From contig OZ241337.1 of the NCBI GenBank assembly GCA_965200435.1, positions 2,170,001-2,234,000 of the forward strand: a DNA stretch of 64,000 bases. The letters run 5' to 3'. The position numbers and the translations under genes were made by a program. The notes under the pieces are model-generated. The model ran no database searches, had not been told where the DNA came from, and was given only the letters and a program-made list of their open reading frames with translations. This document shows positions 26,379 to 35,127 of this stretch, piece after piece (position 1 is the stretch's first letter; the number at the start of each line of letters is the position of its first letter). Source of the stretch: Bin75 sp965200435 (GTDB lineage: Bacteria; Nitrospirota; Nitrospiria; Nitrospirales; UBA8639).

Positions 26379-28226
26379 ATGGACTCTCGCCGCTCCACTG
26401 ACCCAGGGCTTCATATTCTCCGGACCGTCTTCGGCCATTCTTCTTTTCGCTTGCGTCAGCAGGAAGTAATTGCGGACCTGCTGGCCGGCAGGGACGCCAT
26501 GGTGCTGATGCCGACGGGTGGGGGCAAGTCGTTGTGTTACCAGGTGCCGGCCATGATGCGTGAGGGTGTGGGCGTCGTGGTGTCGCCCTTGATTGCGTTG
26601 ATGAAGGATCAAGTGGATGCGCTCCGCCAGTGCGGGGTGCGGGCGGCTTGCCTGAATTCGACCCTGAACTTTGAGGAGGTACGGGCGGTGGAGGCAGCGG
26701 TGAACGGCGGGAGGCTGGACGTCCTGTACGTCGCGCCGGAGCGTCTGTTGCAGGAGCGAACCCTGGAGTGGCTGGACAAGCAACCCATCGCCTTGTTCGC
26801 CATTGACGAAGCGCATTGCGTCTCGCGCTGGGGGCACGACTTCCGCAAGGAATATTTGCAGTTGTCGGTGCTGCACGAACGGTATCCTTCGGTTCCGCGC
26901 ATCGCGCTGACGGCCACCGCCGACCACGCGACCCGCCGGGAAATCATCACCCAACTGCGACTGGAAGGGGCCAACGTCTATATCCATAGCTGTGACCGGC
27001 CCAATATTCGTTACGTGATTTCCGACGAGGATCATGGACGTGAGCGCCTGTGGCACTTTCTGAAAAGCGAGCACCCCGCCGACGCCGGCATCGTCTATTG
27101 CCTCACGCGCAAAAAAGTGGAGGAGGTCGCTGCGTGGCTACGCACCCGTGGGCGCGAGGCGCTGCCCTACCACGCGGGTCTTTCGGACCACACGCGCCGC
27201 CGGCACCAGGAACGGTTTCTGCGCGAGGAGGGCGTGGTGATTGTCGCCACGGTTGCGTTTGGCATGGGCATCGACAAACCCGACGTCCGCTTCGTCGCGC
27301 ACCTCAGTCTGCCGAAGAGCATTGAGGCGTATTACCAGGAAACGGGACGCGCGGGCCGCGACGGCTTGCCGGCCAGCGCGTGGATGAATTATGGCCTGAG
27401 GGAAATCATCATCTTCCGTCAGTGGCTCTCCGAGTCCGAAGCCGATGAGACGTACAAGCGTGTGGAGCACCAGAAACTGGAAGCCATGGTGGGCTTGTGT
27501 GAACTCGCCACCTGCCGCCGTCGTGCCATTCGCGCCTACTTCGGAGAAGCGCCGGGAGAGGACTGCGGCAATTGCGATAACTGTCTGAACCCACCGGAAA
27601 CCTGGGACGGCACCGGGGCCGCGCGGAAGGTCATCTCCTGCGTCTCGCGTACCGGTCAGCGCTTCGGGGTGAACTATCTGGTTGACGTGCTCATTGGGAA
27701 GGACACTGCACGTATACGTGACTGGCGCCATGACCGGTTGGAAGTATTCGGCATTGGCGCGGAGCACAGCGCCGCCGAATGGCGCTCCATTTTTCGCCAG
27801 CTCATTGCCCAGGGCTGCCTCCGGGTGGAGGCTGAACGGTTCGATGCCCTGTCTTTGACGAATCAGGCGTTTTCGGTGTTGCGTGGTGAACGTGGGCTGA
27901 CCCTGCGCAGATTGCGGAGTGTTGTCACGGCGAAAAAAGAAAAGGCCGTCGTGAGGCATACGCCGTTTGCGCCAAGCGACGAATCCTTGTGGCAGGCGTT
28001 ACGAGGGGTACGTATGGCCTTGGCCAGGGAGCAAGGCGTGCCCCCTTACGTCGTGTTTCACGACACGACGCTTCGTGAGTTGGTGCGGCTCAAGCCCGTG
28101 AAGCTGCAAGACATGGAGCGCATTCAAGGCATTGGCGAACAGAAATTGAGGAAATATGGCGAAGCTTTTTTACAGGTCGTGCGGGACCATGTGCCGCGGA
28201 CTGCACTGGTGCGCAGTGGTGAATAA
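26379..28226 (+). CDS. recQ: ATP-dependent DNA helicase RecQ
   Basis: RecQ unwinds DNA 3'-5' in recombination and repair. From the ATG at 26379 (AGGAAAA upstream) the protein has 615 residues. Walker A is PTGGGKS (45-51), motif II IDEAHCVSRWGHDFR (142 on), and motif VI ETGRAGRDGLPA. The zinc cluster is CELATCRRRAI...CGNCDNC, followed by the winged-helix RQC region and a C-terminal HRDC domain (DESLWQALRGVRMALAREQG). The frame extends to a TTG at 26343, without a better ribosome site. Its last codons overlap the start of the next gene. Proximity to the defence pair may be coincidental. Confidence 0.94.
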   Translation: MDSRRSTDPGLHILRTVFGHSSFRLRQQEVIADLLAGRDAMVLMPTGGGKSLCYQVPAMMREGVGVVVSPLIALMKDQVDALRQCGVRAACLNSTLNFEEVRAVEAAVNGGRLDVLYVAPERLLQERTLEWLDKQPIALFAIDEAHCVSRWGHDFRKEYLQLSVLHERYPSVPRIALTATADHATRREIITQLRLEGANVYIHSCDRPNIRYVISDEDHGRERLWHFLKSEHPADAGIVYCLTRKKVEEVAAWLRTRGREALPYHAGLSDHTRRRHQERFLREEGVVIVATVAFGMGIDKPDVRFVAHLSLPKSIEAYYQETGRAGRDGLPASAWMNYGLREIIIFRQWLSESEADETYKRVEHQKLEAMVGLCELATCRRRAIRAYFGEAPGEDCGNCDNCLNPPETWDGTGAARKVISCVSRTGQRFGVNYLVDVLIGKDTARIRDWRHDRLEVFGIGAEHSAAEWRSIFRQLIAQGCLRVEAERFDALSLTNQAFSVLRGERGLTLRRLRSVVTAKKEKAVVRHTPFAPSDESLWQALRGVRMALAREQGVPPYVVFHDTTLRELVRLKPVKLQDMERIQGIGEQKLRKYGEAFLQVVRDHVPRTALVRSGE

Positions 28227-29556
28227 AAGGACCGTTGCCCGTCGCATCCTGATGGTGCCGGCGTTCTTGGTTTTACTGACCGCCGGAGATTTGCGCGCTG
28301 GTACCGGTGCGGGAGAACAGGCCACGTGGTCCGGTTCGGCGATATCGTCGTCTCAGGGGGACGACCGGTCCTTGGCCACGCTGATGACGGACTACCTGAC
28401 GGTTGAGGATCGTGGACAGGCCGAGTCGGTGTTGCAGTCGATTCTGGCCCATCCTCAGGTGAGCCTTCAGCACGTGAGCCGGTTCCTTCAAGCAAGTGCC
28501 ACCTACGAAGCTGCTCCGGTGGGGATGCTTCCGGGTCAACCTGTTCGGGTTCGCGGAAGATCCCTGTCTTATGGGTTGTTCGTTCCTGCCGCCTATGATC
28601 CGGCGGTGGCCTTTCCCCTGGTGGTATGTCTGCATGGGGCGGGCTTTACCGGAGACTCGTACTTGGAGCGATGGGCTGCACGGTTGGGCGAGTTCTCTAT
28701 TCTTGCCTGTCCGACGTCCATGGCGGGGGCATGGTGGACCCGCCTGAGCGAGGAACTGGTGCTCGCGACCATCAAAGACGTCCGCGCGCGTTATCGCATT
28801 GATCCGGATCGTATGTATCTGACGGGGATGTCGAACGGCGGAATCGGCGCGTGGATTGTCGGAATGCATCACGCTCCGCGGTTTGCGGCGGTGGCGCCGA
28901 TGGCCGGGGGCCTCGATCAGGCGTTGTTCCCCTTTTTGGACAATCTTCGTCACACGTCGTTGTACGTCATCCATGGAGCCCAGGATCGTATCATGCCGGT
29001 CTGGCTGAGCCGGAACATCACGAATGAGTTGGCCCGGCTCGGTATCGCGTTCACGTATCGTGAGCATGAATGGTCGCATCCGCACGCCGGCGGTCATTTT
29101 TTCCCCAGACAGGAATTGCCGGCCCTGGTGGAGTGGCTCCGGAAGCAACGCCGCGATCCGTATCCTCGGAGAGTGACCGTGGTTCGTGATGCAAGCCATT
29201 TGACGGATTTCGGGTGGGTGCGTATCGATGCCACCGACCGGATTGCCATGTTTTCAGAGCAGTTGATCGATCAGTATGACGACCTGATCAAAAACAAGGT
29301 CTACGCGAAGTTGACCGCTGAAGTGAGAGACGGGAATCATATCGAGGTCAACACCGACCGGGTCCGGCGATACACACTCTTTTTAAATGACGCGTTGGTC
29401 GATTTTTCCGGGACCGTGACCGTGGTGACCGATGGCCGCGTCAGTTTTCAGGGCACGGTGACGCCCGGGGTCGAGACGTTGCTTCGCAACGTGAGACGAC
29501 GTCAGGACGTGGACAGCCTTTTTCCCGCCCAATTGACGATCGATGTGTTCCCGTGA
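28219..29556 (+). CDS. exported esterase/poly(3-hydroxybutyrate) depolymerase-like hydrolase
   Basis: A secreted alpha/beta hydrolase. The GTG at 28219, overlapping the recQ end, gives a basic n-region (NKRTVARR) and a hydrophobic core (ILMVPAFLVLLTAG) with cleavage near LRAG. The catalytic domain begins at about residue 95 (SYGLFVPAAYDP). It has an oxyanion motif CLHGAG, the nucleophile GMSNGG (Ser), an acid in HGAQDRIMP and a His in SHPHAGGHFF. The last 120 residues form a beta-rich C-terminal domain seen in some PHB-depolymerase or dienelactone-hydrolase-like proteins. The true substrate is unknown. It is followed by cobQ with a GTGA overlap, so it may share a transcript with it. Confidence 0.72.
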   Translation: MNKRTVARRILMVPAFLVLLTAGDLRAGTGAGEQATWSGSAISSSQGDDRSLATLMTDYLTVEDRGQAESVLQSILAHPQVSLQHVSRFLQASATYEAAPVGMLPGQPVRVRGRSLSYGLFVPAAYDPAVAFPLVVCLHGAGFTGDSYLERWAARLGEFSILACPTSMAGAWWTRLSEELVLATIKDVRARYRIDPDRMYLTGMSNGGIGAWIVGMHHAPRFAAVAPMAGGLDQALFPFLDNLRHTSLYVIHGAQDRIMPVWLSRNITNELARLGIAFTYREHEWSHPHAGGHFFPRQELPALVEWLRKQRRDPYPRRVTVVRDASHLTDFGWVRIDATDRIAMFSEQLIDQYDDLIKNKVYAKLTAEVRDGNHIEVNTDRVRRYTLFLNDALVDFSGTVTVVTDGRVSFQGTVTPGVETLLRNVRRRQDVDSLFPAQLTIDVFP

Positions 29557-31115
29557 ACGTTTCACGCGCGTCTGTCCATCGGCCGGCCATGGCTAAAGCC
29601 CTTGCCATTCTCGGAACGGGTTCCGACGTGGGAAAGAGTCTCGTGACCGCGGGACTCGGGCGCCTCTTCCATCGTTCCGGAATCCGAGTGGCGCCGTTCA
29701 AGTCCCAGAACATGTCCCTGAATTCATTCGTGACCGTGGAGGGTGGGGAGATGGGCCGTGCGCAGGTCCTGCAAGCGCAGGCGTGCGGTCTGCGTCCGCA
29801 TGTAGACATGAATCCCATCCTGCTGAAACCGGAGGCCGACCGGCGCTCGCAGGTGATCGTGCAGGGGAACGTGTGGCGAAGTCAGGATGCCGGAGACTAC
29901 TTCAACGCCAAAGCCGAGCTGTTCAACTGCGTACGGCAGAGTTACGAACGGTTAGCCGTGCAATACGAGTTGGTCCTCATTGAGGGGGCAGGCAGTGCGG
30001 CTGAGGTGAATTTGTGTGACCGGGACATCGTCAACTGGCCGGTGGTACAGATGGCCGATGCCAAGGTGATCCTTGTCGCGGATATCGACCGGGGTGGGGT
30101 GTTTGCCCAAGTCATCGGGACCCTGGATTTGTTGAAACCTCACGAACGGGAGCGGATCCTCGGAGTGGTGATCAACAAATTTCGTGGAGACCGGCGTCTC
30201 TTCGATGACGGCGTGACCATTCTCGAGAAGCGGACAGGAATCCCCGTTCTCGGCGTGCTGCCATTTTTGCGCGATCTCGTGCTGGATCAGGAGGATAGTG
30301 TGACCATCGAACCGGATTCGGCGGCAAACGCCTTTTCGCCGGAGACGGTGAACGTTGCGGTCATTCTGTTGCCTCGCATGAGCAACTTTACGGATTTTAA
30401 CGCGTTGGCCTCGGAATCCGATGTCGCGTTGCGGTATGCCCGGGTTCCCGGGGACGTTGCCGGCGCGGACGTGCTGATCCTTCCGGGCAGTAAACAGACG
30501 ATTCAGGATTTTCAATACGTCAAGGAGAAGGGATTCGAGCCGGCCGTGGTCTCACACGTTCTGTCCGGCCGTGAGGTCGTCGGCCTGTGCGGAGGGTTTC
30601 AGATGTTGGGAGAAAGGATTGACGCCCCTCATCAGGTCGAAGGCTGTGGGCAAACGGAAGGCCTCCGGCTGTTGCCGGTCGAGACCGTGTTGCATCTTGA
30701 GAAACAGACGAGGCAGGTGCGGGCGAATCCCCTGCTGCCCGGCGTATCCGGCGAGGAAACGGTCCTGGGCTATGAAATTCACGTCGGGCTGACGTCTCGT
30801 CGTCAGGGCGGGCCGTGTTTTCGCATCCTTGACGAAGGCGGAGACCGGGAAGACGGCGCCGTTTCCTCGGATGGTTTGGTGTGGGGCACCTATATTCACG
30901 GCGTGTTTGATGATCCGTCCTTTCGCCGGGCCTGGATCAATCGTGTGCGACTCCGCAAGGGGTTGGCTCCGAATGAGCTTGCAGATTCCAGCAACGTGAC
31001 TCGACGCTTGACGTCGGCTCTCGATCTGTGGGCCGATCACGTTGCACGGCACGTGGATGTGAAGCCCATTGAGCAAGCCTTGCATCTGCCCAGCCACCTC
31101 TCCGGCAGGGTGTAA
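29553..31115 (+). CDS. cobQ: cobyric acid synthase
   Basis: CobQ/CbiP amidates adenosylcobyrinic a,c-diamide to cobyric acid with glutamine and ATP. It has the N-terminal dethiobiotin-synthetase-like P-loop ILGTGSDVGKSLVTAGL, then APFKSQNMSLNSFVT. The segments IEGAGSAAEVNL and VADIDRGGVFA are typical. The C-terminal glutaminase domain has the nucleophile in VGLCGGFQMLG (Cys) and ends with WGTYIHGVFDDP holding the catalytic His. About 520 residues is slightly longer than average. The GTG overlaps the previous stop; an ATG at 29589 (MAKALAILG) is the more family-like start. No corrin-ring genes accompany it. Confidence 0.93.
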   Translation: MNVSRASVHRPAMAKALAILGTGSDVGKSLVTAGLGRLFHRSGIRVAPFKSQNMSLNSFVTVEGGEMGRAQVLQAQACGLRPHVDMNPILLKPEADRRSQVIVQGNVWRSQDAGDYFNAKAELFNCVRQSYERLAVQYELVLIEGAGSAAEVNLCDRDIVNWPVVQMADAKVILVADIDRGGVFAQVIGTLDLLKPHERERILGVVINKFRGDRRLFDDGVTILEKRTGIPVLGVLPFLRDLVLDQEDSVTIEPDSAANAFSPETVNVAVILLPRMSNFTDFNALASESDVALRYARVPGDVAGADVLILPGSKQTIQDFQYVKEKGFEPAVVSHVLSGREVVGLCGGFQMLGERIDAPHQVEGCGQTEGLRLLPVETVLHLEKQTRQVRANPLLPGVSGEETVLGYEIHVGLTSRRQGGPCFRILDEGGDREDGAVSSDGLVWGTYIHGVFDDPSFRRAWINRVRLRKGLAPNELADSSNVTRRLTSALDLWADHVARHVDVKPIEQALHLPSHLSGRV

Positions 31116-31260
31116 GGGAACCTCTGATTTCGTGCACTATCGGGCGCATGGCGGCGTGGTGTCCTCGCTCAACCCTCACCTCTCTCTCTGATACGCTTCG
31201 GGTTTCGCTCCGGGACGCCTGGCTCTGCATCCCGCTATCACACGAAATCAGAGGTTCCTA
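31116..31260 (+). repeat. MITE-like repeat, copy 4 (complete)
   Basis: The copy starts GGGAACCTCTGATTTCGTG directly after the TAA stop of cobQ and ends CACGAAATCAGAGGTTCC followed by TAA. The 3-bp TAA on both sides fits a target duplication. Same orientation and interior as the other copies. Confidence 0.85.
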
Positions 31261-31514
31261 AGCCGGATGAGCGGAGCGTCATCTGATTCCTCTTCCTTCT
31301 TTTGTAGCCGCGTCATCTCATGACGCTTTCTCCTGACTGTCACCTTTCATCCTCTCCTGCTGTCATCTTCGACATTGGTCATCGAGGATCCAGAAAATTG
31401 CAGGCTGGATGACGCGACGCCAATCCGGCCTGCCGTTTCTTCCAAAAGGTGGTGGACACAGACAAGACGTTGACAAAAGAACAGTATGGACCTATAGTCG
31501 CAACGATGTTGAGA
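31261..31514. other. leader region upstream of the first cobalamin riboswitch
   Basis: No gene is seen. It contains one palindromic unit (GCGTCATCTCATGACGC, about 31309-31325), a variant of the GCGCCATGAGATGGCGC repeat. A TTGACA box at 31470-31475 lies upstream of the riboswitch; 17 nt later AGTATGGACCTATAG could hold the -10 element. Confidence 0.4.
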
Positions 31515-31666
31515 TAGAGATGCCCGGGGGCAGGGAAGAAGGTGCAATTCCTTCGCGGTCCCGCCGCTGTAACCGGACACGAACCCCGCAGAAGCCACTG
31601 TCGAAACGTTGACGGGAAGGTGCGGGTAGTAGGTTAGGATCCGGAAGCCAGAAGACCTACCCGGGT
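31515..31666 (+). promoter_or_regulatory. cobalamin riboswitch 1
   Basis: The conserved order of the B12 (AdoCbl) element is present: GGTGCAATTCC, CCGCCGCTGTAACC, the B12 box GCCACTG (31594-31600), then GGGAAGGTGCGGG, and finally GGAAGCCAGAAGACC (31643-31656). It lies about 80 bp upstream of the btuF-like gene and should reduce expression of the uptake genes when cobalamin is abundant. Confidence 0.92.
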
Positions 31667-31747
31667 GCAGAATCCCGTGTCGCCGAATCGAACCGGCGGC
31701 CTGGATTCGCGACCTTCGATCCCTCGTGGGCTGGGGAGCGGGTGAGG

Positions 31748-32824
31748 ATGAAGACGCGGGAACAATCCTCAGGGTCGTTCAGGCCTTGGGGATTTTTTAT
31801 TGTGTCGGGTTGCCGGACTGTCCGGGATTGCCGGGGAGCCAGGAAGTGGCTGATCTTCCTGACGTTCGCGTTTTTGGGTTTTCTGGTCAGTGAGCCCATT
31901 TTCGGTGTTTCCGATCCTTCCACGACCATGAAGCGCCGCCAACAGGGCATTCTCACCGGTATGCCGTTTATGGCCAACGTGGCGCCGCGCACCTTCGTCG
32001 ACGACCTTGGCCGTAAGCTCTATCTTGCCCAACCACCGAAACGCATCGTGTCGTTGGCTCCGAGTATCACGGAAGTGTTGTTTGCCCTTGGCCTGGATCA
32101 GGAAATTGCCGGCGTCACGGAATTCTGCAACTATCCGCCGGCCGCGCTGGACAAACCGAAGGTCGGGTATGCCCAACCGAATTTGGAATCCATTGTGGCA
32201 CTGAGGCCGCAACTCATTGTCGCGCCGAAATCTTTTTTGAGAGTCGATTTGCTCAACCGTTTGGAGCAATTGAAGATCCCGACGTTGCTCTTGGACCCCC
32301 GGACCGTTGAAGATATTTTGCGTCATATTCAACTGTTGGGTCGCGTCGTGGGGCGCGTCCCCGAATCCCTCATGGTCACGGAATCAATCCGCAAGAAAAT
32401 GACCGTGCTGACCGCACAATTGGAAGGGAAGCCGCGTCCCACGTTGCTATTCGTGATCAATACCGATCCGCTCATTACGGTCGGTCCGGGAAGCTATATC
32501 CATCAATTGATCGAACTGGCCGGGGCCAGAAACGCCGCGGAATCCGCAGGGACGCCGTATCCGCGTCTGAGCATCGAGGAAGTGCTCAGACAAAACCCGG
32601 AGTTTTTGCTGTTCCCCACCGGGCAATTTGAAGGCATTCCCCAGGCCGAGCAGGATCAATGGCGGCGGTGGACGTCTCTTGAGGCGGTCAAACGGGACCA
32701 ATTCGTGCAAATCGACAGTGACATCCTGAATAGACCAGGGCCACGAGTGATCGAAGCCCTGGAAGCGCTCATCACCATACTCCACCCTGAAGTGATTCAG
32801 CCCGCGGCAGGGCAGGATGAGTGA
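31748..32824 (+). CDS. btuF: cobalamin ABC transporter, substrate-binding protein (BtuF-like)
   Basis: A class III helical-backbone binding protein. A membrane/signal segment (WLIFLTFAFLGFLVSEPIFG, about 35-55) is preceded by a long 34-residue basic N-terminus. The binding domain begins with RTFVDDLGRKLYLAQPPKRIVSLAPSITE and includes GVTEFCNYP, as in BtuF/cobalamin-binding proteins. The ATG at 31748 has GGGGAG 9 nt upstream; a GTG at 31742 is also open. A B12 riboswitch upstream, and the permease and ATPase downstream with overlapping starts, support a cobalamin or corrinoid role. It acts in the periplasm, tethered or free. Confidence 0.88.
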   Translation: MKTREQSSGSFRPWGFFIVSGCRTVRDCRGARKWLIFLTFAFLGFLVSEPIFGVSDPSTTMKRRQQGILTGMPFMANVAPRTFVDDLGRKLYLAQPPKRIVSLAPSITEVLFALGLDQEIAGVTEFCNYPPAALDKPKVGYAQPNLESIVALRPQLIVAPKSFLRVDLLNRLEQLKIPTLLLDPRTVEDILRHIQLLGRVVGRVPESLMVTESIRKKMTVLTAQLEGKPRPTLLFVINTDPLITVGPGSYIHQLIELAGARNAAESAGTPYPRLSIEEVLRQNPEFLLFPTGQFEGIPQAEQDQWRRWTSLEAVKRDQFVQIDSDILNRPGPRVIEALEALITILHPEVIQPAAGQDE

Positions 32825-33995
32825 CCACTCGATTATGGCGTCCGTCACGTCTCAATCAGGAGAACCCCATGCCGGTGGCACGTCAGCCGTGCCGGCACCG
32901 GCGTTTCTCTCCCGACCGGCCCCTCTCCCAGAAGAGGCTGGGGCTTCGCAAGCGGTGGTCACGCTTTCGCCAGTAAAATGGCTCGGCGTGTCAGGCGGGT
33001 TGGGGGCGTTGGCCGTCGTGACCTTTATGGTATGTCTGGGGTTCGGGACGGAGGCTATTTCATTCGCGAACGTCGCGGCGCTCTTGTCACAGGGGCCGTT
33101 TGCCGAAGAAGCGACGCAGAACGTGCCTCACTACATTATTCTCTGGCAGGTCAGGGTCCCCCGGGTCCTGCTGGCCTTTATGGTCGGGGGAAGCCTGGCT
33201 GCCGTTGGGGCGTCGCTTCAGGCATTGCTTCGAAACCCCCTGGCCGATCCTTACGTCATCGGCATTTCGAGCGGGGCGGCGCTCGGTGCAGCCGTGGCCG
33301 TTCTGTTCGGTATCGGTTTTTCCGTTTTCGGGTTGTCCGTTTTGCCGGTGTATGCCTTCCTGGGAGCCTTGCTGTCTCTTCTCATTGTCTATCGCATTGC
33401 CGTGTCCTATGGGAGTTTTTCGATTCATACGTTGTTGCTGGGTGGAGTGGTGTTGAATGCGATTTTTTCCGCACTCATCCTGTTCCTGACGACCCTGGCC
33501 GACCCGTATAAGGCCTCGGGAATGTATGCATGGCTGATGGGTTCGCTGACGGGGCCGGATTTCCCAACCGTTTTGATTCTGGCCGTCTATCTGCTCCTCG
33601 GCGTGGCGGTCCTGGTTTCCCAGGCGTCCGCCTTGAACCTGCTCACGCTTGGGGAAGAAGCCGCTCGTTTATTGGGCGTCGAAGTCGAACGAGTCAAGCG
33701 CGTCCTGTTTGCTGCGGCCGCGCTCTTGACGGGATCGGTTGTGGCCTTCAGCGGCCTGATCGGATTTGTGGGCCTCATTGTGCCGCATGCGGTTCGGCTG
33801 GTGTTCGGCGCCGACCATCGGTTGTTGTTGATTGCGTCGGGCATGGTGGGAGGTATCTTCCTTATGCTGGCGGATACCGTGGCCAGGACGCTGTTGAGCC
33901 CGACGGAAATCCCCGTGGGTGTCGTGACGGCTTTGGTCGGAGGACCCGTCTTTCTGTATCTGCTGGTCCGGCAACGCAGGAGAATCATCGCGTGA
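32817..33995 (+). CDS. btuC: cobalamin ABC transporter permease (BtuC/FecCD family)
   Basis: FecCD-family permease with about ten membrane helices in the C-terminal 330 residues. Family motifs are RVPRVLLAFMVGGSLAAVGA (about 113), LQALLRNPLADPYVIGISSGA, and near the end FSGLIGFVGLIVPHAVRL. The first 50 residues are a soluble Pro/Ala-rich extension not usual in BtuC. The ATG overlaps the btuF stop by 8 bp and the stop overlaps the next GTG, indicating tight coupling. Confidence 0.93.
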   Translation: MSDHSIMASVTSQSGEPHAGGTSAVPAPAFLSRPAPLPEEAGASQAVVTLSPVKWLGVSGGLGALAVVTFMVCLGFGTEAISFANVAALLSQGPFAEEATQNVPHYIILWQVRVPRVLLAFMVGGSLAAVGASLQALLRNPLADPYVIGISSGAALGAAVAVLFGIGFSVFGLSVLPVYAFLGALLSLLIVYRIAVSYGSFSIHTLLLGGVVLNAIFSALILFLTTLADPYKASGMYAWLMGSLTGPDFPTVLILAVYLLLGVAVLVSQASALNLLTLGEEAARLLGVEVERVKRVLFAAAALLTGSVVAFSGLIGFVGLIVPHAVRLVFGADHRLLLIASGMVGGIFLMLADTVARTLLSPTEIPVGVVTALVGGPVFLYLLVRQRRRIIA

Positions 33996-34825
33996 GTGAA
34001 CGTCCGGACATGCCACACCGCCAACCGCCGTTCGTGATGGACGCCGTGACTTTTGGGTTCGGACGGACGGAGACGGCGGTTCAGTCTCCGGTTTTGAAAA
34101 ATGTCTCGCTCACGATTGCGGCCGGAGAAGTGTTGGGCATTCTGGGCCCCAACGGCTCAGGGAAAAGCACCCTGCTGAAAGTGCTCATGAGAATCCTGAC
34201 TCCTCAACAGGGGAGGGTTGAACTGTTCGGTCAACCGCATGATGCGTATTCCCAGGCCGAGATTTCCCGCCGCGTGGCCTTCGTTCCCCAGGAGACCCAG
34301 CAGGTGTTTCCTTTTACGATCAGCGAAATGGTGTTGATGGGGCGGTATCCCCATCACAATCGCACGTGGGGGTTGGGTTGGGAAAGCGCACAGGATCGTG
34401 CCGTTGCCATGCAGGCGATGAATGATCTGGGTGTTTCCCATTTTGGGACACGGTTGATTACGAACGTCTCGGGTGGGGAACGACAACGGGCCGTGATTGC
34501 CCGGGCCTTGGCCCAGGAGCCGGAAGTTCTGCTGTTGGATGAGCCGACGGCTTTTCTGGACCTCCATCACCAATTGGAGATTGCGCGAATCATTCGGCGT
34601 CTGAACCGGGAGCGTGGGTTGACCGTCGTGCTTGTCTCCCATGATCTGAATTTAGCCAGTCAATACTGCGACCGGCTGTTGCTGTTGCGGGAAGGAGAGA
34701 TTGCGATCATGGGTTCACCGGAGCAAGTCATTGCCAGGGAATCGCTGGAACGGGTCTATGGCTGCCCCGTTCTCGTTGACCGGCACCCGCAATCCGGTAT
34801 GCCAAGGGTCACCCTGCCGGTATGA
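33992..34825 (+). CDS. btuD: cobalamin ABC transporter ATP-binding protein
   Basis: ABC ATPase of the FepC/BtuD type. Walker A is GPNGSGKST (52-60), Q-loop VPQETQQVFPF, signature VSGGERQ, Walker B VLLLDEPTAFLD, and the H-loop VLVSHDLN. The GTG at 33992 overlaps the permease stop (GTGA) and gives 277 residues; the same frame is open upstream to 33530 but only as an antiphase reading of btuC. It energises uptake through BtuC from the cytoplasmic side. Confidence 0.93.
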   Translation: MSERPDMPHRQPPFVMDAVTFGFGRTETAVQSPVLKNVSLTIAAGEVLGILGPNGSGKSTLLKVLMRILTPQQGRVELFGQPHDAYSQAEISRRVAFVPQETQQVFPFTISEMVLMGRYPHHNRTWGLGWESAQDRAVAMQAMNDLGVSHFGTRLITNVSGGERQRAVIARALAQEPEVLLLDEPTAFLDLHHQLEIARIIRRLNRERGLTVVLVSHDLNLASQYCDRLLLLREGEIAIMGSPEQVIARESLERVYGCPVLVDRHPQSGMPRVTLPV

Positions 34826-34937
34826 ACGGAACGGGAAAGACGGCAGCGGATCCAATGGCCGACGTGGTGACGGCCTCGAAACGTTCACCGCACGTTGTAC
34901 ACATTCAACCATTCAGGAGGCGTTCCTAAGGAAAACA

Positions 34938-35088
34938 CAACGACAGCGACGGGGAAGATGGTGCAAATCCATCACGGTGCCGCCACTGTAAGCGGGGAAT
35001 GATCTGCAAGAAACCACTGTGAACGGAACGTTCACGGGAAGGTGCAGGGTCGTGATGATCCGCGAGTCAGGAGACCCAACTGTCGTTG
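34938..35088 (+). promoter_or_regulatory. cobalamin riboswitch 2
   Basis: The closing helix is visible as CAACGACA (34938-34945) with TGTCGTTG (35081-35088). Inside are GGTGCAAATCC, CGCCACTGTAAGCGG, the B12 box region AACCACTGT (35012-35020), GGGAAGGTGCAGGG and CGAGTCAGGAGACCC. It ends 39 bp before btuB and should repress the receptor when B12 is plentiful. Confidence 0.93.
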
Positions 35089-35127
35089 ACCTCTGGATCC
35101 ACCCTTCGAGTCAAAGGGAGGTAACGT

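Noticed and set aside
33530..33991. Upstream extension of the btuD frame
   Set aside because: Lies wholly inside btuC in another frame; the GTG at 33992 overlapping the btuC stop gives the family-length ATPase.
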